In this document: positions 10,810 through 23,200 of the stretch, in pieces | Position numbering within the stretch: position 1 is the first letter of the stretch | Layout: the number at the start of each line of letters is the position of its first letter | NCBI GenBank assembly: GCA_027924585.1 | Contig: BSBM01000994.1 | Coordinates: 13,684,501 to 13,748,500 of the forward strand | Source: Larix kaempferi | Taxonomy: Eukaryota; Streptophyta; Pinopsida; Pinales; Pinaceae | Length of the DNA stretch: 64,000 nt | Reading direction: 5' to 3' | Notes under the pieces: generated by a model | What the model saw: only the letters and a program-made list of their open reading frames with translations | What the model was told of the DNA's origin: nothing | The model's database searches: none | Program-made: the position numbers and the translations under genes

Positions 10810-12909
10810 AAGACAGATGCAAATTCAAGCATGGATATTAAATATTTCACATCTTAATCTTATTGGCAATTGGAGAGCAATATCTTGGGAGCTTATTGGC
10901 AGGTATTATTCAAATTTCAAATACAACAATACTAATAGAGAGAAACCTTACCATGGTGGATTCAGAAATGTTATTCACATAAACCATAGTAATATTTACA
11001 TCTTCTGATATAAGAAATCGGTTGATGCTAATAATCTTGGAGCATTCCCCAAAAGGTTCGACAAAGTAGACCACTTTGCTTGTTAATAACATAATGTCAT
11101 TGGTTTATCAAGTCCAAATGACCTAGGTAAATGAAAAGATCATGTTGAATATGAAAAACTTATTGCATACTCTGAAAAACATAACAGAATAAGTGGGTGC
11201 ATAGCTTTAGCCATGGGTGAAGTTAAGAGCAAAGAAAATGTCCGTAATACCTGACATTGTCTAGTTAAATATTATGCATACTAGGAGTAGCTCCAATGTT
11301 GTATATAAAATGAGAACCAAGGAAAAACTTGACAACAAAATAGAAGAACATTAAAAACAGTTCAGCATACCTTATGAAGTTCTCATATGTTGAAATGTAC
11401 TCACGTTTTGAATGGTATGATCTCTATTCAACTTTTATATTAGATATGAAGAGGTCATTATCAGTCATCACTTCCTCAAAACTTCCACCATGGTAAAATT
11501 CCTCGGCCACAATCAACATGCTCCATTTCCTCAAAAGTCTATATAATTTGACAGCCACTAATTCAATCATGGATATAAAAGATTTCACATCTGAATCTTA
11601 TTAGCAATTGGAGAGAAATATCTTGGGAGCTTATTGGCAAGTATTATTCAAATACACCAATACTAACAGAGAGAAACCTTACCATGGTGGCTTGAGAAAT
11701 GCTATTCACATCAACCATAGGAATATTTACATCTTCTGATATAAGAAATCCATTGATGCTAAGTATCTTGGAGCATTCCCCAAAAGGTTCGACAAGTAGA
11801 CCACTTTGCTTGTTAATAACATAATGTCACTAGTTTATCAAAGTCCAAAACGGAAAGATAATGTTGAATATGAAAAAATTATTGCATACTCTGAAAAAAA
11901 AAGTAGAATAAGTGGACGCATAGCTTCAACCATGGGTGAAGTTAAGAGGAAAGAAAGTGTCTGTAATACCTGACATTGTCTAGTTGATTATTATGCATAC
12001 TAGGAGCAGCTCCAGTGTTGTATATAGAACTAGCACCAAGGAAAAACTTGACAACAAAATAGAACAACATTAAAAACAGTTGAGCAAACCTTATGAAGTT
12101 CTCATATGTTGAAATGTACTCACATGTTGAATGGTATGATCTCTGTTCAACTTTTCTATCATATATGAAGAGGTCATTATGAGTCATGACTTCCTCAAAA
12201 CTTCCACCATTGTACAATGACTCAGCCACAATCAGTGTGCTCCATTTCCTCAAAAGTCTATATAATTTGACAGCCACTGATTCAACCATGGATATGAAAG
12301 CTTTCACATCTGAATCTTATTGGCAATTGGAGAGCGATATCTTCCGAGCTTATTGGCAGGTATTATTCAAATACATCAATACTAACAGAGAGAAACCTTA
12401 CCATGGTGGCTTGAGAAATGCTATTCACATCAACCATAGGAATATTTACATCTTCTGATATAAGAAATCCATTGATGCTAAGTGTCTTGGAGCATTCCCT
12501 AAAAGGTTTGACAAAGTAGACCACTTTGCTTGTTAATAACATAATGTCATTGGTTTATCAAAGTCCAAATGACCTAGGCAAGTGGCAAGATAATGTTGAA
12601 TATGAAAAACTTATTTCATACTCTGAAAAACATAGCAGAATAAGTGGACGCATAGCTTCATCCATGGGTGAAGTTAAGAGCAAAGAAAATGTTTGTAATA
12701 CCTTACATTGTCTAGTTGAATATTATGCATACTAAGAGTAGCTCCAGTGTTGTATATAAAACTAGAAACAAGGAAGAATTTGACAACAAAATAGAACACA
12801 TTAAAAACAATTGAGCAAACCTTATGAAGTTCTCATATGTTGAAATGTACTCACGTGTTGAATGGTATCATCTTTGTTCAAATTTTCTATCAGATATGAA
12901 GAGGTCATT
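10810..12909. repeat. Tandem array of ~725-bp units carrying exon-like sequence (left part)
   Basis: The phrase CATGGATAT...TTTCACATCT recurs near 10831, 11566 and 12286, giving units of about 720-735 bp with scattered differences. The array continues after the inserted transposon at 25632. On the minus strand each unit holds exon-like blocks: one encoding AESLYNGGSFEEVM...DLFIYDRKVEQ...ENFI and ending at a donor, one reading FVVKFFLGASSIYNTGAAPSMHNN, and one reading KVVYFVEPFGECSKI...EDVN followed by CCATG-GTAAGG. Blocks are separated by plausible plant introns. I do not recognise the parent gene. Stops within units show they are not functional. Confidence 0.85.
12090..12307 (-). pseudogene. 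Exon-like block of an unrecognised host gene (repeat copy 3)
   Basis: This is the best-preserved copy of the exon block found in each 725-bp unit. On the minus strand it encodes KLYRLLRKWSTLIVAESLYN, then FEEVMTHNDLFIYDRKVEQ and YISTYENFI, with a donor-like CATAAG-GTTTGC at its end (exon edge near 12090). The matching block in the last unit, at 26280-26454, is more diverged. A family name is not given because I cannot place these residues. Confidence 0.45.
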
Positions 12910-12931
12910 GGGTGAAAATGTGAAGGTGGGT
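12906..12931 (+). repeat. Target duplication CATT and left terminal inverted repeat
   Basis: The 725-bp repeat breaks off after GAGGTCATT at 12909 and the element starts GGGTGAAAA at 12910. The first 22 bases match the reverse complement of 25610-25631 at 19 positions. In the uninterrupted unit at 11450-11480 the sequence reads GAGGTCATTATCAGTCATC, so CATT (12906-12909) is the duplicated target. Confidence 0.9.
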
Positions 12932-12974
12932 AACACTTTTGTGAGAAACGAGTGCAAAATCGTCTTAGCGGAAG

Positions 12975-13292
12975 TTATTCGTCCGAATAATAAATATTAT
13001 TCGGCCGAATAATAAACATTATTCGGCCGAATAATGCAAAGGTTATTCGGCCGAATAACCACAAACAGTTCTCCGTCCAGTCTAACGGAGATCCTCGAAA
13101 TGTGTGCAAACAGTTGCCGGACGGAAAAAAAATTTCGGGCAATAGTTTATTCGGTCGAACAATTGTTCGGCCGAACAATCATTCGGCCGAATAATCCGTC
13201 GGCCGAACAAGGATTCGGCCGAACAAGTTTTCGGCCGAATAATTGTTCGGCCGAATACTTATTCGACCGAATGATTGTTCGGCCGAACTATT
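12975..13292. repeat. Left subterminal array of TTCGGCCGAA palindromes
   Basis: About thirteen copies of the 10-bp palindrome TTCGGCCGAA or one-base variants, several extended to TTATTCGGCCGAATAA or TTGTTCGGCCGAACAA. They fall in two clusters, 12975-13047 and 13148-13292. Their placement 65-380 bp inside the left end and their counterpart at the right end suit binding sites for the element's own transposase. That role is inferred. Confidence 0.9.
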
Positions 13293-13852
13293 TTTCTGCA
13301 TAAAAACACCGCATCAGCTGCCATTTGGCATTCCTTGCTGGAAATTTCTGGACCCCGCAACGAGCCCGCAGTAGCTTTGTTGCCACCCCGCCACTATTCG
13401 ACGACCCGCCTGCTGCCCCTGTAGCTGTTGACGCTCCACGAACTGCTACTGTAACGTCCGCCACCCTGCCGCTTCTCCACCATCCGCTGCTGCCCCGCGA
13501 CCCTCTGTTGCTCGTCGGCTTTACGTTGGATAGTTCGTCGCCTTGTTGGCTGTTTGCCTCTGTTTCTTGTTGGACGTTGCTCGTCGGCCATTACGTTTTG
13601 GGTGGCAGGTGTGTTCGGTTGTGTTGCTGCGTGGACGCTGTTGCGGTTTTGTGTGCAGGCTTGAATTCGTCATCGAAAGGTGCATTTTTCCTTCACTTGT
13701 GATGTTTTGATTCTGGCTGTGTATGTTATAGGTCTTAGTTGATGACTTTATTTGTTGCTTGGTGAAGGAATTAGTTATTTCTAGAGCGTTGGAGGATCGA
13801 ATAGTCGCGGCGTCGTGGATCGACGATTTCATAACTGTTCGTTTGGATACAG
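13293..13852 (+). other. GC-rich leader, likely non-coding first exon of the + gene
   Basis: Unlike its surroundings this stretch is rich in C, G and CpG (for example GGCGTCGTGGATCGACG near 13810). It ends in a strong donor, GGATACAG-GTATGC, at 13852/13853. The next good acceptor on this strand is GTAAATTTAG at 16403, just before the ATG of the + gene. I read it as promoter and 5' untranslated exon followed by a 2.55-kb intron. The 125-aa open frame inside it has low-complexity Leu/Cys content and is probably not translated. Confidence 0.45.
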
Positions 13853-13994
13853 GTATGCATCGATACGCATATTCTGCTCTTTAGTTGGTGGCATTAGGAG
13901 AAAATTAAAAAAAATCTATTCTAGGGGTTAAAATTGGAAGTTTTAATTTTTTTATATTCAATTTTGATTTTGAAGATGTTTGTATGTGCATGAA

Positions 13995-14160
13995 CAGGGT
14001 TCATGAACTCTGTTCATGAACTGAGTTCATGAACAGAGTTCATGAACTTTGCTCATGAACTCTGTTCATGAACAGAGTTCATGAACTCTGCTCATGAACT
14101 CTGTTCATGGGCAGAGTTCATGAACTCTGCTCATGAGCAGAGTTCTGTTCATGAACAGAA
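13995..14160. repeat. Cluster of TTCATGAA palindromes
   Basis: About a dozen overlapping copies of GTTCATGAAC and variants (GAGTTCATGAACTC, CTGTTCATGAACAG, CTCATGAGCAG) lie back to back. Smaller groups recur at 15330-15365 and 15513-15583. All lie in the presumed first intron of the + gene. This is a second palindrome family in the element, distinct from TTCGGCCGAA. Confidence 0.85.
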
Positions 14161-16403
14161 CTGGAACAGGTATAGTTAGATTAAAGCTTTTATCTTAGTC
14201 ATTACCCAATGAAAAGTGCAATAATTCACAGGTATATGTTTGAGTTCCCATATAGACTCACAAGCTAAACCCAGAGTCTAAGATAGCTAAATTATTACAT
14301 GTTTTTTTACTGATGAAAAATAGTGATTAAGGTAGGTCTAATTAATACACAATAGGATAAAACTAGATGTATGCTTGGTTGGCTCTTTTATTACAAGTTG
14401 AGTAGGATTATATCAACTAGCCATCTACCTTATGTTAATGTTAATAATTAACCATTCTGAAAGAAGAAACAAGGCTTAGGCAATATTTTACAACAGTATA
14501 AATAGAATATAATTAGCAGCCGCTCCAACACGAGGTTAAAAAACACCCTGCTCATTTCTTTTCAAGATGATTTCAAATACATTACTAACTAATATTAATC
14601 CATCTTAATTATAAGATCTTATCTGGGTTCATGAAGCTTAGAGATCAAACTAAAGTTGAACTTATAATGTCTTGTATCAATGGGTTATTCATTCTAATGG
14701 TGTTAGATACTGTATTTACTGCTGAATCGTTACCAGATAATATAATTGCCAACCTCATAACTTTTCTATATATGATGATATATCATGGTCAACCCTTATT
14801 TTTATGATTGTTCAATAAATTCTAGGAGCTCTAGTCATGTTATACATACTTTTTGTGTGGTATCTCTTGAATACAAAAATAGAAGCTTACTTCTAGCAGG
14901 TATCTAACCATGAAGAGCCCTTAATAATATATAATTCTTTAAAGATTAACCAGACCACTAGACCTAATAAAATTTCATCCTTGTTAGCCGTGATCTAAAT
15001 ACTTAGAGCTATATATGAACAGGTACTAATTAGCCTATAAATCTTATCTTGTTTTCTCTTAAGCACTATAGTTATTATACCTGCTTTTTTTAGGGAATTA
15101 ATGTATGAGTAAATTTGGCTTATACTAATTGTTAAATATACTAAGTACAGATGAAGTATCACCATTGGTTATCAGCTTATACTATGACTATAACACAAGC
15201 TTTACAATAGCTATAAGCTTTATACTGCTTACACAATGACTGTAACTAACACATCATATCACGTGTTTGGTTTCATAGCTTACTACTTACTGCTATCAAT
15301 GGAATCACCTTCTCTTACTAACATGGCATGAGCAGAGCTCTGCTCATGAACAGAGCCCTGCTCATATAAATGGATATTTAAACCCTAAACCTGAACGAGT
15401 TTCATTAAGTTTCCCTAATTTTTAATGAAAGGATAATGAAGGGTATACTACACATCTTTATAAATGGTCAACCGGTGGTTTTACTATGTTAAGTGAGGTA
15501 CAAGAATGTTATATGAGTTCATGAACTCTGTTCATGAACAGAACATGTTTATGAACAGAACCTTTTCATGAACAGAGTTCATGTAGAAAGTCACTTAAAA
15601 ATTTGATGTTCTTAGGTATTTTTTTTATAAAAATGAAGGAATGTTTGTTTATTGAGATATAGAATGAAAACATAAGTGATCATTGAAAAATTTGGAAGGT
15701 TATTGTACTATTACAATTAAATGATTATGAGATGATTATTGATGTTATGTTTATGCTGCAATAGTGTTCTTAGAGCTAGGAGAGAAACTTACGAAAGAAA
15801 ATAAGTTATAATATTTTAGGTGGCTCTACATTTTGTATTCAGATCTTTAAGAGATATGTTTTTAAGTTTGTAGGATGAACATGTACAATTTCAATGTGTG
15901 TAAGTTGTTTTATCATAAATATAAATTAGAAATCTCTTAATAAGTGTATATATATGTTATACTATTTTAGCCAGCTCTACATTTTGTATGCAGATCTTTA
16001 ATAGATATGTTTTTAAGTTTTTAAAGTTAACATGTACAACTTCAATGTGTGTAAATTGTATTATTATATATATGAGCTAGAATTCTTTTAATAAGAATAT
16101 ATATATATGTTTAGTGAGATGTTTGTTCATTGACATATATAATTCAACCATATTTGTTGGATTAAAAGTTTTTAAGGTTACTATACTACTTCAATTAATC
16201 ATGTTATGACTTATATTTGATAATGAAATGATTATTAGATATATCTTTATGTTGCAATATTAGTGATGGTAAGGAATTTTAGTTAATTAATTAGAGTTAG
16301 GAGGGGGACTTACATTTTGTTGTAGTTTTTTATCAAATATTCGCTTGATGTTTGTAGAATAGTCATGTACAATTTCAATATGTTAACGTTTGTGTAAATT
16401 TAG
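14161..16403 (+). other. Presumed 5' intron of the + gene, AT-rich
   Basis: AT-rich, no coding signal. It contains two further TTCATGAA groups (15330-15365, 15513-15583) and an internal near-repeat: a stretch around 15820-15960 (ACATTTTGTATTCAGATCTTTAA..GATATG) recurs at about 15980-16090. The acceptor at 16401-16403 precedes the start codon of the + gene. Confidence 0.4.
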
Positions 16404-18634
16404 AAGTTATATCAAATGGAAAGAGAGTCTTCGAAGGGAAAGCGTAGGAGGTCATCACAATCCTCAGGAATTGGTGTTCCAGTTGGTAGTCGAAGGTTGT
16501 CGAATTCACCGAGAGGTTCAAGTTTATTGCATGGGTCCCAATCATTTGATCATCAACGAGTTCGAAGGGGTACAAATGATTCTCCTTCATCTTCTGTGGG
16601 AGAGCGTCGATCTCAACCTTCTGTTGGTATGAACATTAATGTTTAATAACGTATAAATTGTATTTTTTTGTGTTTTGAATTTATGGACAAGGTTAATTCT
16701 TGACTATGACTATATTTGAAGTAGAGCGACGTTCATAAGATGTGCGTAATTCGATGGAGCGAGGGGAAGATCAAGATAGGATTGTAGATGATGGAATAGG
16801 TGTGGGTGGAGAGCAAGGTCCTGAAGATCCTCCTAGAGCTAGGACGACATATGTTCCACTAGCTGAGGGGTGTACACCCATATCAACTTATCCACCTGAT
16901 TTACCTGATGAGCTTCCATGGCAAGGTGTTGTGTAACAAACTATTCTTGAAAGTTGTAGATCCCACTATGACAGGTTGAACAATGATCTTTGTTCTTTGG
17001 ATCTCCCTCCAGAGAGTCGACAAAGTCTAGAGATTGTTTTGGTGTCTTTGCAAATATTCATTGATGGATATGAGGAACTTGGACCAACTACAAATGGTTT
17101 TGTTCATTTGATGCGGATGTGAAGGGACCAAGTTATGGGTCCAGACAACTGGGAGGTTGTGAAGGAGAGAGTCACTAGAGAACAAGCCAATTCAATGTTC
17201 AATTTCAAGGAAGGCCTTAAGCGAAAAATGTTGAAAGTGCAATATTTCAAGCATCCTCAAATTGCACATTTAATATATGATCGATTTCTTGCAGCTTATG
17301 GTTGATTGCCTTGGAACGATGAGGTTCCTAATTATTTTGCAAGATTTTTTTATGCGGAGTTTTTTTTTAGGTATGAAGCCTAAATATACTGATGTTCCTT
17401 CTGACTTTTATGGAGTTGGAAAGGGTAGAATATATAATCGAAAAGGTGCTCTCAAAGACCCTACCACTATACAACCTCCACCTGAGATACCTCGTCCACC
17501 AAGGGTTGTGGCTTTAAGATCAGAGATGGAGACAACATCTCAACTAGGGACAATTGGAAGGGAATCGGTAGGTGATGGTTTAGCTTCAGCTCTTGCTGGA
17601 GTAGAAGTTGGTTTGGGGCGAGAGAGGGCTCGTGCTATTGTTCGTCAAAGTTTTGTTTACAAGACTAATGACGAGGTAGATGCATTGAGCATGGATGATC
17701 TCAGGGCTTATGCTAAGTCTTGTCGAGATATAGCTTCAGATGTGTTATCCAATGACACATCGAGCATGGGAGAGGTTTGTTGATTATGCTATGACAATCT
17801 ATTTGATTTTTTATTAATCATTTTGAATTGAATTTTTTGGTACATGGGAATAATTATATTAAGCAAATGTATTTTGTTTGCAGTTTTCGAGAATGTTAAA
17901 TGCACATAATTTTCGAGTCTCCAGTAGTCAAAACCAAGAGCATCTTAGTCAAAATGAAGAGCGCTTAGGAGAGGTATTTTAATTATAATATTTATGATTG
18001 AACTTGATATTTTTTTTGTTTGTTTGAATTTTAATATTTATCAATGTATCTTATTGTTAATTTGACTTATTTATGCAGGTTTCTTTAGATTCCAACTTTT
18101 TAGATGGTTTACCATCTCTTCTGAGCTAATGATTTTAATTTTTTTTTGTTTTGCTTTTAAGTTAATTGCTTAATTTATTATTTGTATCTACTATGTTTTA
18201 TTTATTAACAAAATTTAAATTTTAGGGAAGAGACCATTTGGAAATTGGGGGCGAAGATGTGGGGTCTTTAATGAATGCAGATATTGGCACCGAGGTAATT
18301 TTGTTGAACTAGAAATGATCTCTGATATAAGTTTAATGTTTTATATTTTTTTGATTTATTTGAAAATTGTTTTTGTACATGTTGCAGCTTGGCTCTTTGA
18401 GATCCTTCGGAGCCAAAGGAAAGGCTCTAGGGGAAAAAAGTGGTGGACATGCATTCAAAGAATTTGATGTACGATTTTTTTAATCATTGAATTGTTTTGT
18501 AGATGAGTTTAATATCTTAATATCTTGAATTTAGTTTAAAATTGTTTAAATAATTTATGATCTAAATTTATAATTTGTTTTTTTGTGTATTGTAGGTTGA
18601 GTTGAGTCCCAGGGAAGGTCCTAGTGGAAAATAG
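16404..18634 (+). pseudogene. Decayed multi-exon gene of unknown function inside the transposon
   Basis: I read exons at 16404-16626 (ATG at 16416), 16725-17774, 17884-17973, 18226-18294, 18388-18468 and 18596-18634, with canonical GT/AG ends. The last four are tiny and all in phase 0. An optional exon at 18079 would end translation at 18129. The N-terminus is basic and Ser-rich (KGKRRRSS), suggesting nuclear entry. The large exon holds GPDNWEVVKERVTREQANSM, FNFKEGLKRKM and LRAYAKSCRDIASDVLS. Four in-frame stops (16737-16739, then about 16934, 17119 and 17303) and a frameshift at the T run near 17355-17368 break it. Each stop is one C-to-T or G-to-A change from a sense codon. I do not recognise the family. 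An accessory DNA-binding protein of the transposon is a guess. Confidence 0.6.
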
Positions 18635-18856
18635 TGGAAAGATATTGGTCTAGATGGACAGTGGTTCAGACTTTATTGTTTTTGTTGATATCTATATATT
18701 GGTGTTGTTTTGAACATGGAGGGTATTAATTTTTTGATTATATATATATGTACATTGAATTCACAAGTTCATCAACTCTTTTTTGGATTATATACATGAG
18801 TACATGTCCATTATTTCTCATTTGGTAAATGTTTAGAATATGTTTTGCATGAATGT

Positions 18857-19440
18857 TTAAAGTGTTTTGATAATATTTATAATATGTTTCGCATGAATGT
18901 CTAAAATGTTTTTATAGGTGCAATCCAAGGTTAGGAAATGTTGAATGATGACAATGAATGTTATGAAGTTAGAAAATGTTGAATGATGAGAATAAATGTT
19001 GAATGTTTCGAATGTTATGGAAGAATGATTATTGGGAAAGAATGAATGGGAAGTGATAGGAATGTTTAAAATGTTATTCCAAGTTGGGAAATGTTCAATG
19101 TTGAGAATGAATGTTATGGTAAGAATCAATGTTGGGAAAAAATGAATGGGAGGTGTTAGAGAAAAAGGAATGTTGGGAAAGAATGAATGGGAGGTGTTAT
19201 GGAAGAATGAATGTTTTCAATTTGTTATGTTGAGAATAAGTGTTATTATAATATGTTTTGCATGAATGTTTAAAATGTCTTGATAGGTGCAACCCAAGGG
19301 TAGGAAGTGTTGAATGAATGGGAAGTGTTGGAAATGTTTAAAATGATAATCTAAGTTAGGAAATATTCAATGTTGAAAATGAATGTTATGATAAGAATTA
19401 ATGTTGGGCAGAAGTTTATGAATGTTAAAATTTTTGATAG
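18857..19440. repeat. Degenerate GAATGTT minisatellite
   Basis: Short units such as GAATGTTATG, GAATGAATGGGAAGTG and GAAATGTTGAATGATGAG recur in irregular order downstream of the + gene. Longer internal blocks also repeat: the stretch starting ATGTTT(C/T)GCATGAATGTTTAAAATGT appears near 18840, 18883 and 19254. No coding signal. Confidence 0.7.
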
Positions 19441-19556
19441 AAATATGGATGAATTAGGAAGTTTAAAAGCAAATATATGTTAAGTTCAAATTTTGATATA
19501 ATGGATTTTTAATTAATTTAATTTTTATTTTCAATGTTCAGGTACATTTGATGCGG

Positions 19557-19793
19557 CTGAAATCATGGCAAATGGGGGTAACGGTTTTTTTGTTTTTTAA
19601 TCATAAGCGAAGATTCCAGGATTGTGAAGTTTGTGCTAAATTAGAGCAATGATTTTAAACAACAATTTGATGAATTTTCATTGATTTGTTGTAAATAATC
19701 ATTTCTCTAATTTAGCATAAGCTTCACAATCCTGGAATCCTTGCTTGTGATTAAAAATCAAATGATCGTTATCTCCATTTGCCATGATTTCAG
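19557..19793. repeat. 237-bp foldback between the convergent genes
   Basis: The left arm (19557-19670) and right arm (19680-19793) are near-complete reverse complements. CTGAAATCATGGCAAATGG at the left pairs with CCATTTGCCATGATTTCAG at the right, and ATTCCAGGATTGTGAAG pairs with CTTCACAATCCTGGAAT. It sits between the 3' ends of the two convergent genes. It may be a miniature element inserted into the larger one, or a hairpin arising near the transcript ends. Confidence 0.85.
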
Positions 19794-20288
19794 TTATGTG
19801 AATTTGCACAAGCGACATTTTAAATTAAAGATTTGGGACGGAGAACTTGGTGACAATTTTAAGACATCTATTTAAGATCATATTTATGGTGAAGTATGTA
19901 TTAAAGAAACATGTTCGATGGATTAAAATAATACAAAATTTAAGAGGTCTTTTTGTGATTTTTCGTTAGTATCAATCAACCAAAAGTAAAAATTCGGGGC
20001 GGAGTGGGGATAGCCACATCCGTTATCTCATCCCTTAGTGGTCTAATAGACATATGGGGACCCGAATAAAGTACTTTTGAATTTTCAAATTATATTTGAA
20101 TTCATTTTTAAGCATGTTAAAGTACAACCATTTAAGTTTTTCTGTTAGTTGTCATTCAAGAAAATATTCATAAAATTTCAATGAAAAAATATACTGTGCA
20201 CAACAATTTTGATAATTGGACAAAAAATATATTGCACACAACAATTGACATGGACAAAAATATAGATCAATTTATTTTTGATATGTAG
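19794..20288. other. Spacer downstream of the DDE-like gene
   Basis: AT-rich stretch between the foldback and the 3' end of the minus-strand gene. It presumably includes that gene's 3' untranslated region. No other feature seen. Confidence 0.35.
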
Positions 20289-23200
20289 TTAAAAACATCG
20301 CAATGGAATACCATCTTCAACTATCCGTTCATGGTCACATATGGATAGTTTCCATTTTTTGGTTTTTAACTGTTTTTTTGATGGAACTTGTATCAATTTG
20401 ATTCGAGATGCACATACTAAATGACTATATTGACAACATATAACATCGGGCTCATAATCTTGAAAGTAGACATAATTTTTAGTCATATGCGTCTGCTGAA
20501 AAAAGTAGCCTTTTAAAATGATGTATCCTCTTTCGTATGTAAATCCGTTGTCGTTGTAGTCCTCCAATAACTTCATTTTTCCTTCAGTGCATCGCATCAA
20601 ATAATATTTGACATTTTCGTTGTTGTCTACAGGTGCAATCACAGCGAAAACATCTCCTGTGCAAGTTATGATTGGTGTTAGCGTATTTAAATGAATTAAA
20701 TTGACTACTTATGGTGATGGATTAGAATGAACAATTGATTAAAAAGTCAAAAACAAGTTTATTACCTTCTCTTACGAGATCTGAAATTCTATCGCCATCA
20801 GACGATATTGCTATTTCTTCTGATTCTAATTCTTCAACACTTGCCAGAGGCATTTTTCCTTTTGGATTAATCTCTGTGTGTCTCCAAGCTTTTACGTAGT
20901 TGTTTGTTATGTTTTCACAAACTTCTGTAGACTCGACATTTTCAATGCAAATATGACAAAAGCATGATTGCTTTCTACTGTCAAATGCAAACACGTTGTG
21001 AAATGATTTTGTTTGAATAGAGTGAAGATCTCTAGTTCCATGTATGGTGCTAGCGTCATATGGTATTGATCTATTTATATCTTGGACCCCAACAAGCCAA
21101 AAAAACCTACACAATAAATAGTGTACATGTGTACTTAAATGTTAGTATATACATTTTTTTAAATTTTAAAAAATAATATAAATTAAAAAAATAGTGGACA
21201 TACCTGCGCACGTCTTTTGATTGTTGATTATAATCATGGCTTAGATTTAATTGACACCATTGGACAACCTCTGCAGCTGAATGAAACCGTGCTGAAGAAT
21301 AGTTCATTTGCCATCTTCGAAGTGCTCTTTTCATGCATGCTCCTGCACCATCATGCTCACCTTTTCCATGCCCAGTCTCAAAGAAATTCCAGCGATGTTT
21401 AATGTTCAGCGCTTTATGAAGTCGACATAACCAAAAAAATGATCGTGAAGATTTAAATTGACCCGCACATCCATCAGACCATATCCAATGCTCTTTGAAT
21501 TTGACTTCGCGTTTTTTCAGTGAGTCATAGAAAATATTTTCTATACAATGTTGGACAAAATGTGTGTCGTGTGTACGATCATCGCTAATATAGAAGTGAT
21601 ATTCTTTAATCACATCTCGATTGTCACATGTGCTTTCAATGCCATCGACATCCTGTTGAGAATGTCTATATACAACATGGATAAATATCGAAACTTGGTC
21701 AGAGTGATAGTATTCACTTTGTATTTCTTTTTGTGCAGCAAATGTATAGTTTTCAGCAAAATCAACCACCGACAAAATTGTTCCGGGTGGAAAAATTTCA
21801 TGAGACTGTTTGAATTGAATATCTTGCCATCGTGCTCTATGTGAATGCTGGGTGTATTTATAAATTTTGCTTTCAAATTTTTTGAGAAAATCTGTGACGC
21901 ATATCTTGTCTTCTAGCAAATCAATTCTTTTGGAATGTGAATCACTAGAACTTGTATTATAGTTGATGTATTCGTATCTCTTCCAATGAACATTTACATT
22001 TGACAACGATTGATCATTATCGATAGGGTATTTATTGTGGAATAACACCAAATTTCCACAATGATGACAATGCTTTCCATTGACACATTTCTTTGAATAA
22101 AATACTTCATCGTGATTTCTCTCACATAAAATTTGAGATATGAATTCACGTATCGTCGGCGGAGGTGGTGAATTTGTCCAAAACATTTTACCAAATTCAA
22201 GAAACGTGTCATAATATAACTGAAATTGCACATGATAACGGCAACAACAAGTATCACGTATAGTTATAGGTCGAACATACCATGGTTTTTGTTGCACAAA
22301 TGTAGTGATCGATATATTAATTCCACGATGATCTTCCTTGAATTTATTGAACAATTGTACTTGTGTCATGTCCATTATATGTTTTGGTTGGCTTTCATAT
22401 ACATTTCGTGATATTCTTTTGCGTATCACATCTCTTGCATTTGGTGAAACTCGAGCATGTTCCAACCAATATTCTCGTACAATATCTTTAACACCTGCTC
22501 CTAATCTATCTTTGTAAGGTTGTCTACAAATAATTGCCCAACAAGCAAGTTCATTATTTTCATCTATTTGCATTCTGAATTTGCTATGTTTGTATAATGT
22601 TTTTCTTGATGTTCCAACTGCTTTTGCTAGTTCTGTTGTCAAACGCTTTTGTTTAGTACTAGCTGAAAGAATTGCTGTATGAATTGCTTTACGTGCAGCA
22701 CTGATATCTTTTTTCCTGGATTTTCCAAATTTTTTTATTGCATTGCCTATATTTTCCATCACATTTTGTTTCAATTTCGACTCTTTTGTTACTTTGTGAA
22801 TACCCAATAATGATGTAGCACCTTCTAACTTCTTGGACACTAATAAACATCTCAAAATTTGTGCTTGTCCTGCTATTGAGTAATCTTTGAGAACTTCATC
22901 ATAAAATTTTGTAGCACGATATCGTGCAACATGTATTGGTAGTTTTTCTCCATATTTGTCGCAATCAATGTCTTCTAACATTTCATCATCAATAGTAAAA
23001 GTACCTATACATCAAGTTAAATTTAATTTAACATATATCAAAAAATAAAATTCATTATAAAAAAATGAATTTGGAAAATATATGATATATACATACCAGG
23101 TTCAATTTCTGGATTTTGAACTTGATCTTCAATATTGATTTCATCGACATTAGCATGTAAATCACTATTTACATCTTCTACAATGTTCTTTTCAACTTCA

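Noticed and set aside
12975-13292. CRISPR-like regular repeats
   Set aside because: Palindromes have short irregular spacing, no unique equal-length spacers, and the DNA is eukaryotic.
13325-13702. 125-aa open frame in GC-rich DNA at the left part of the transposon
   Set aside because: Low-complexity Leu/Cys/Val content, overlapping open frames on the other strand, and a position inside a probable non-coding first exon.
21217-22411. Plus-strand open frames of 61-98 aa within 21.2-22.4 kb
   Set aside because: Shadows of the minus-strand DDE-like gene.
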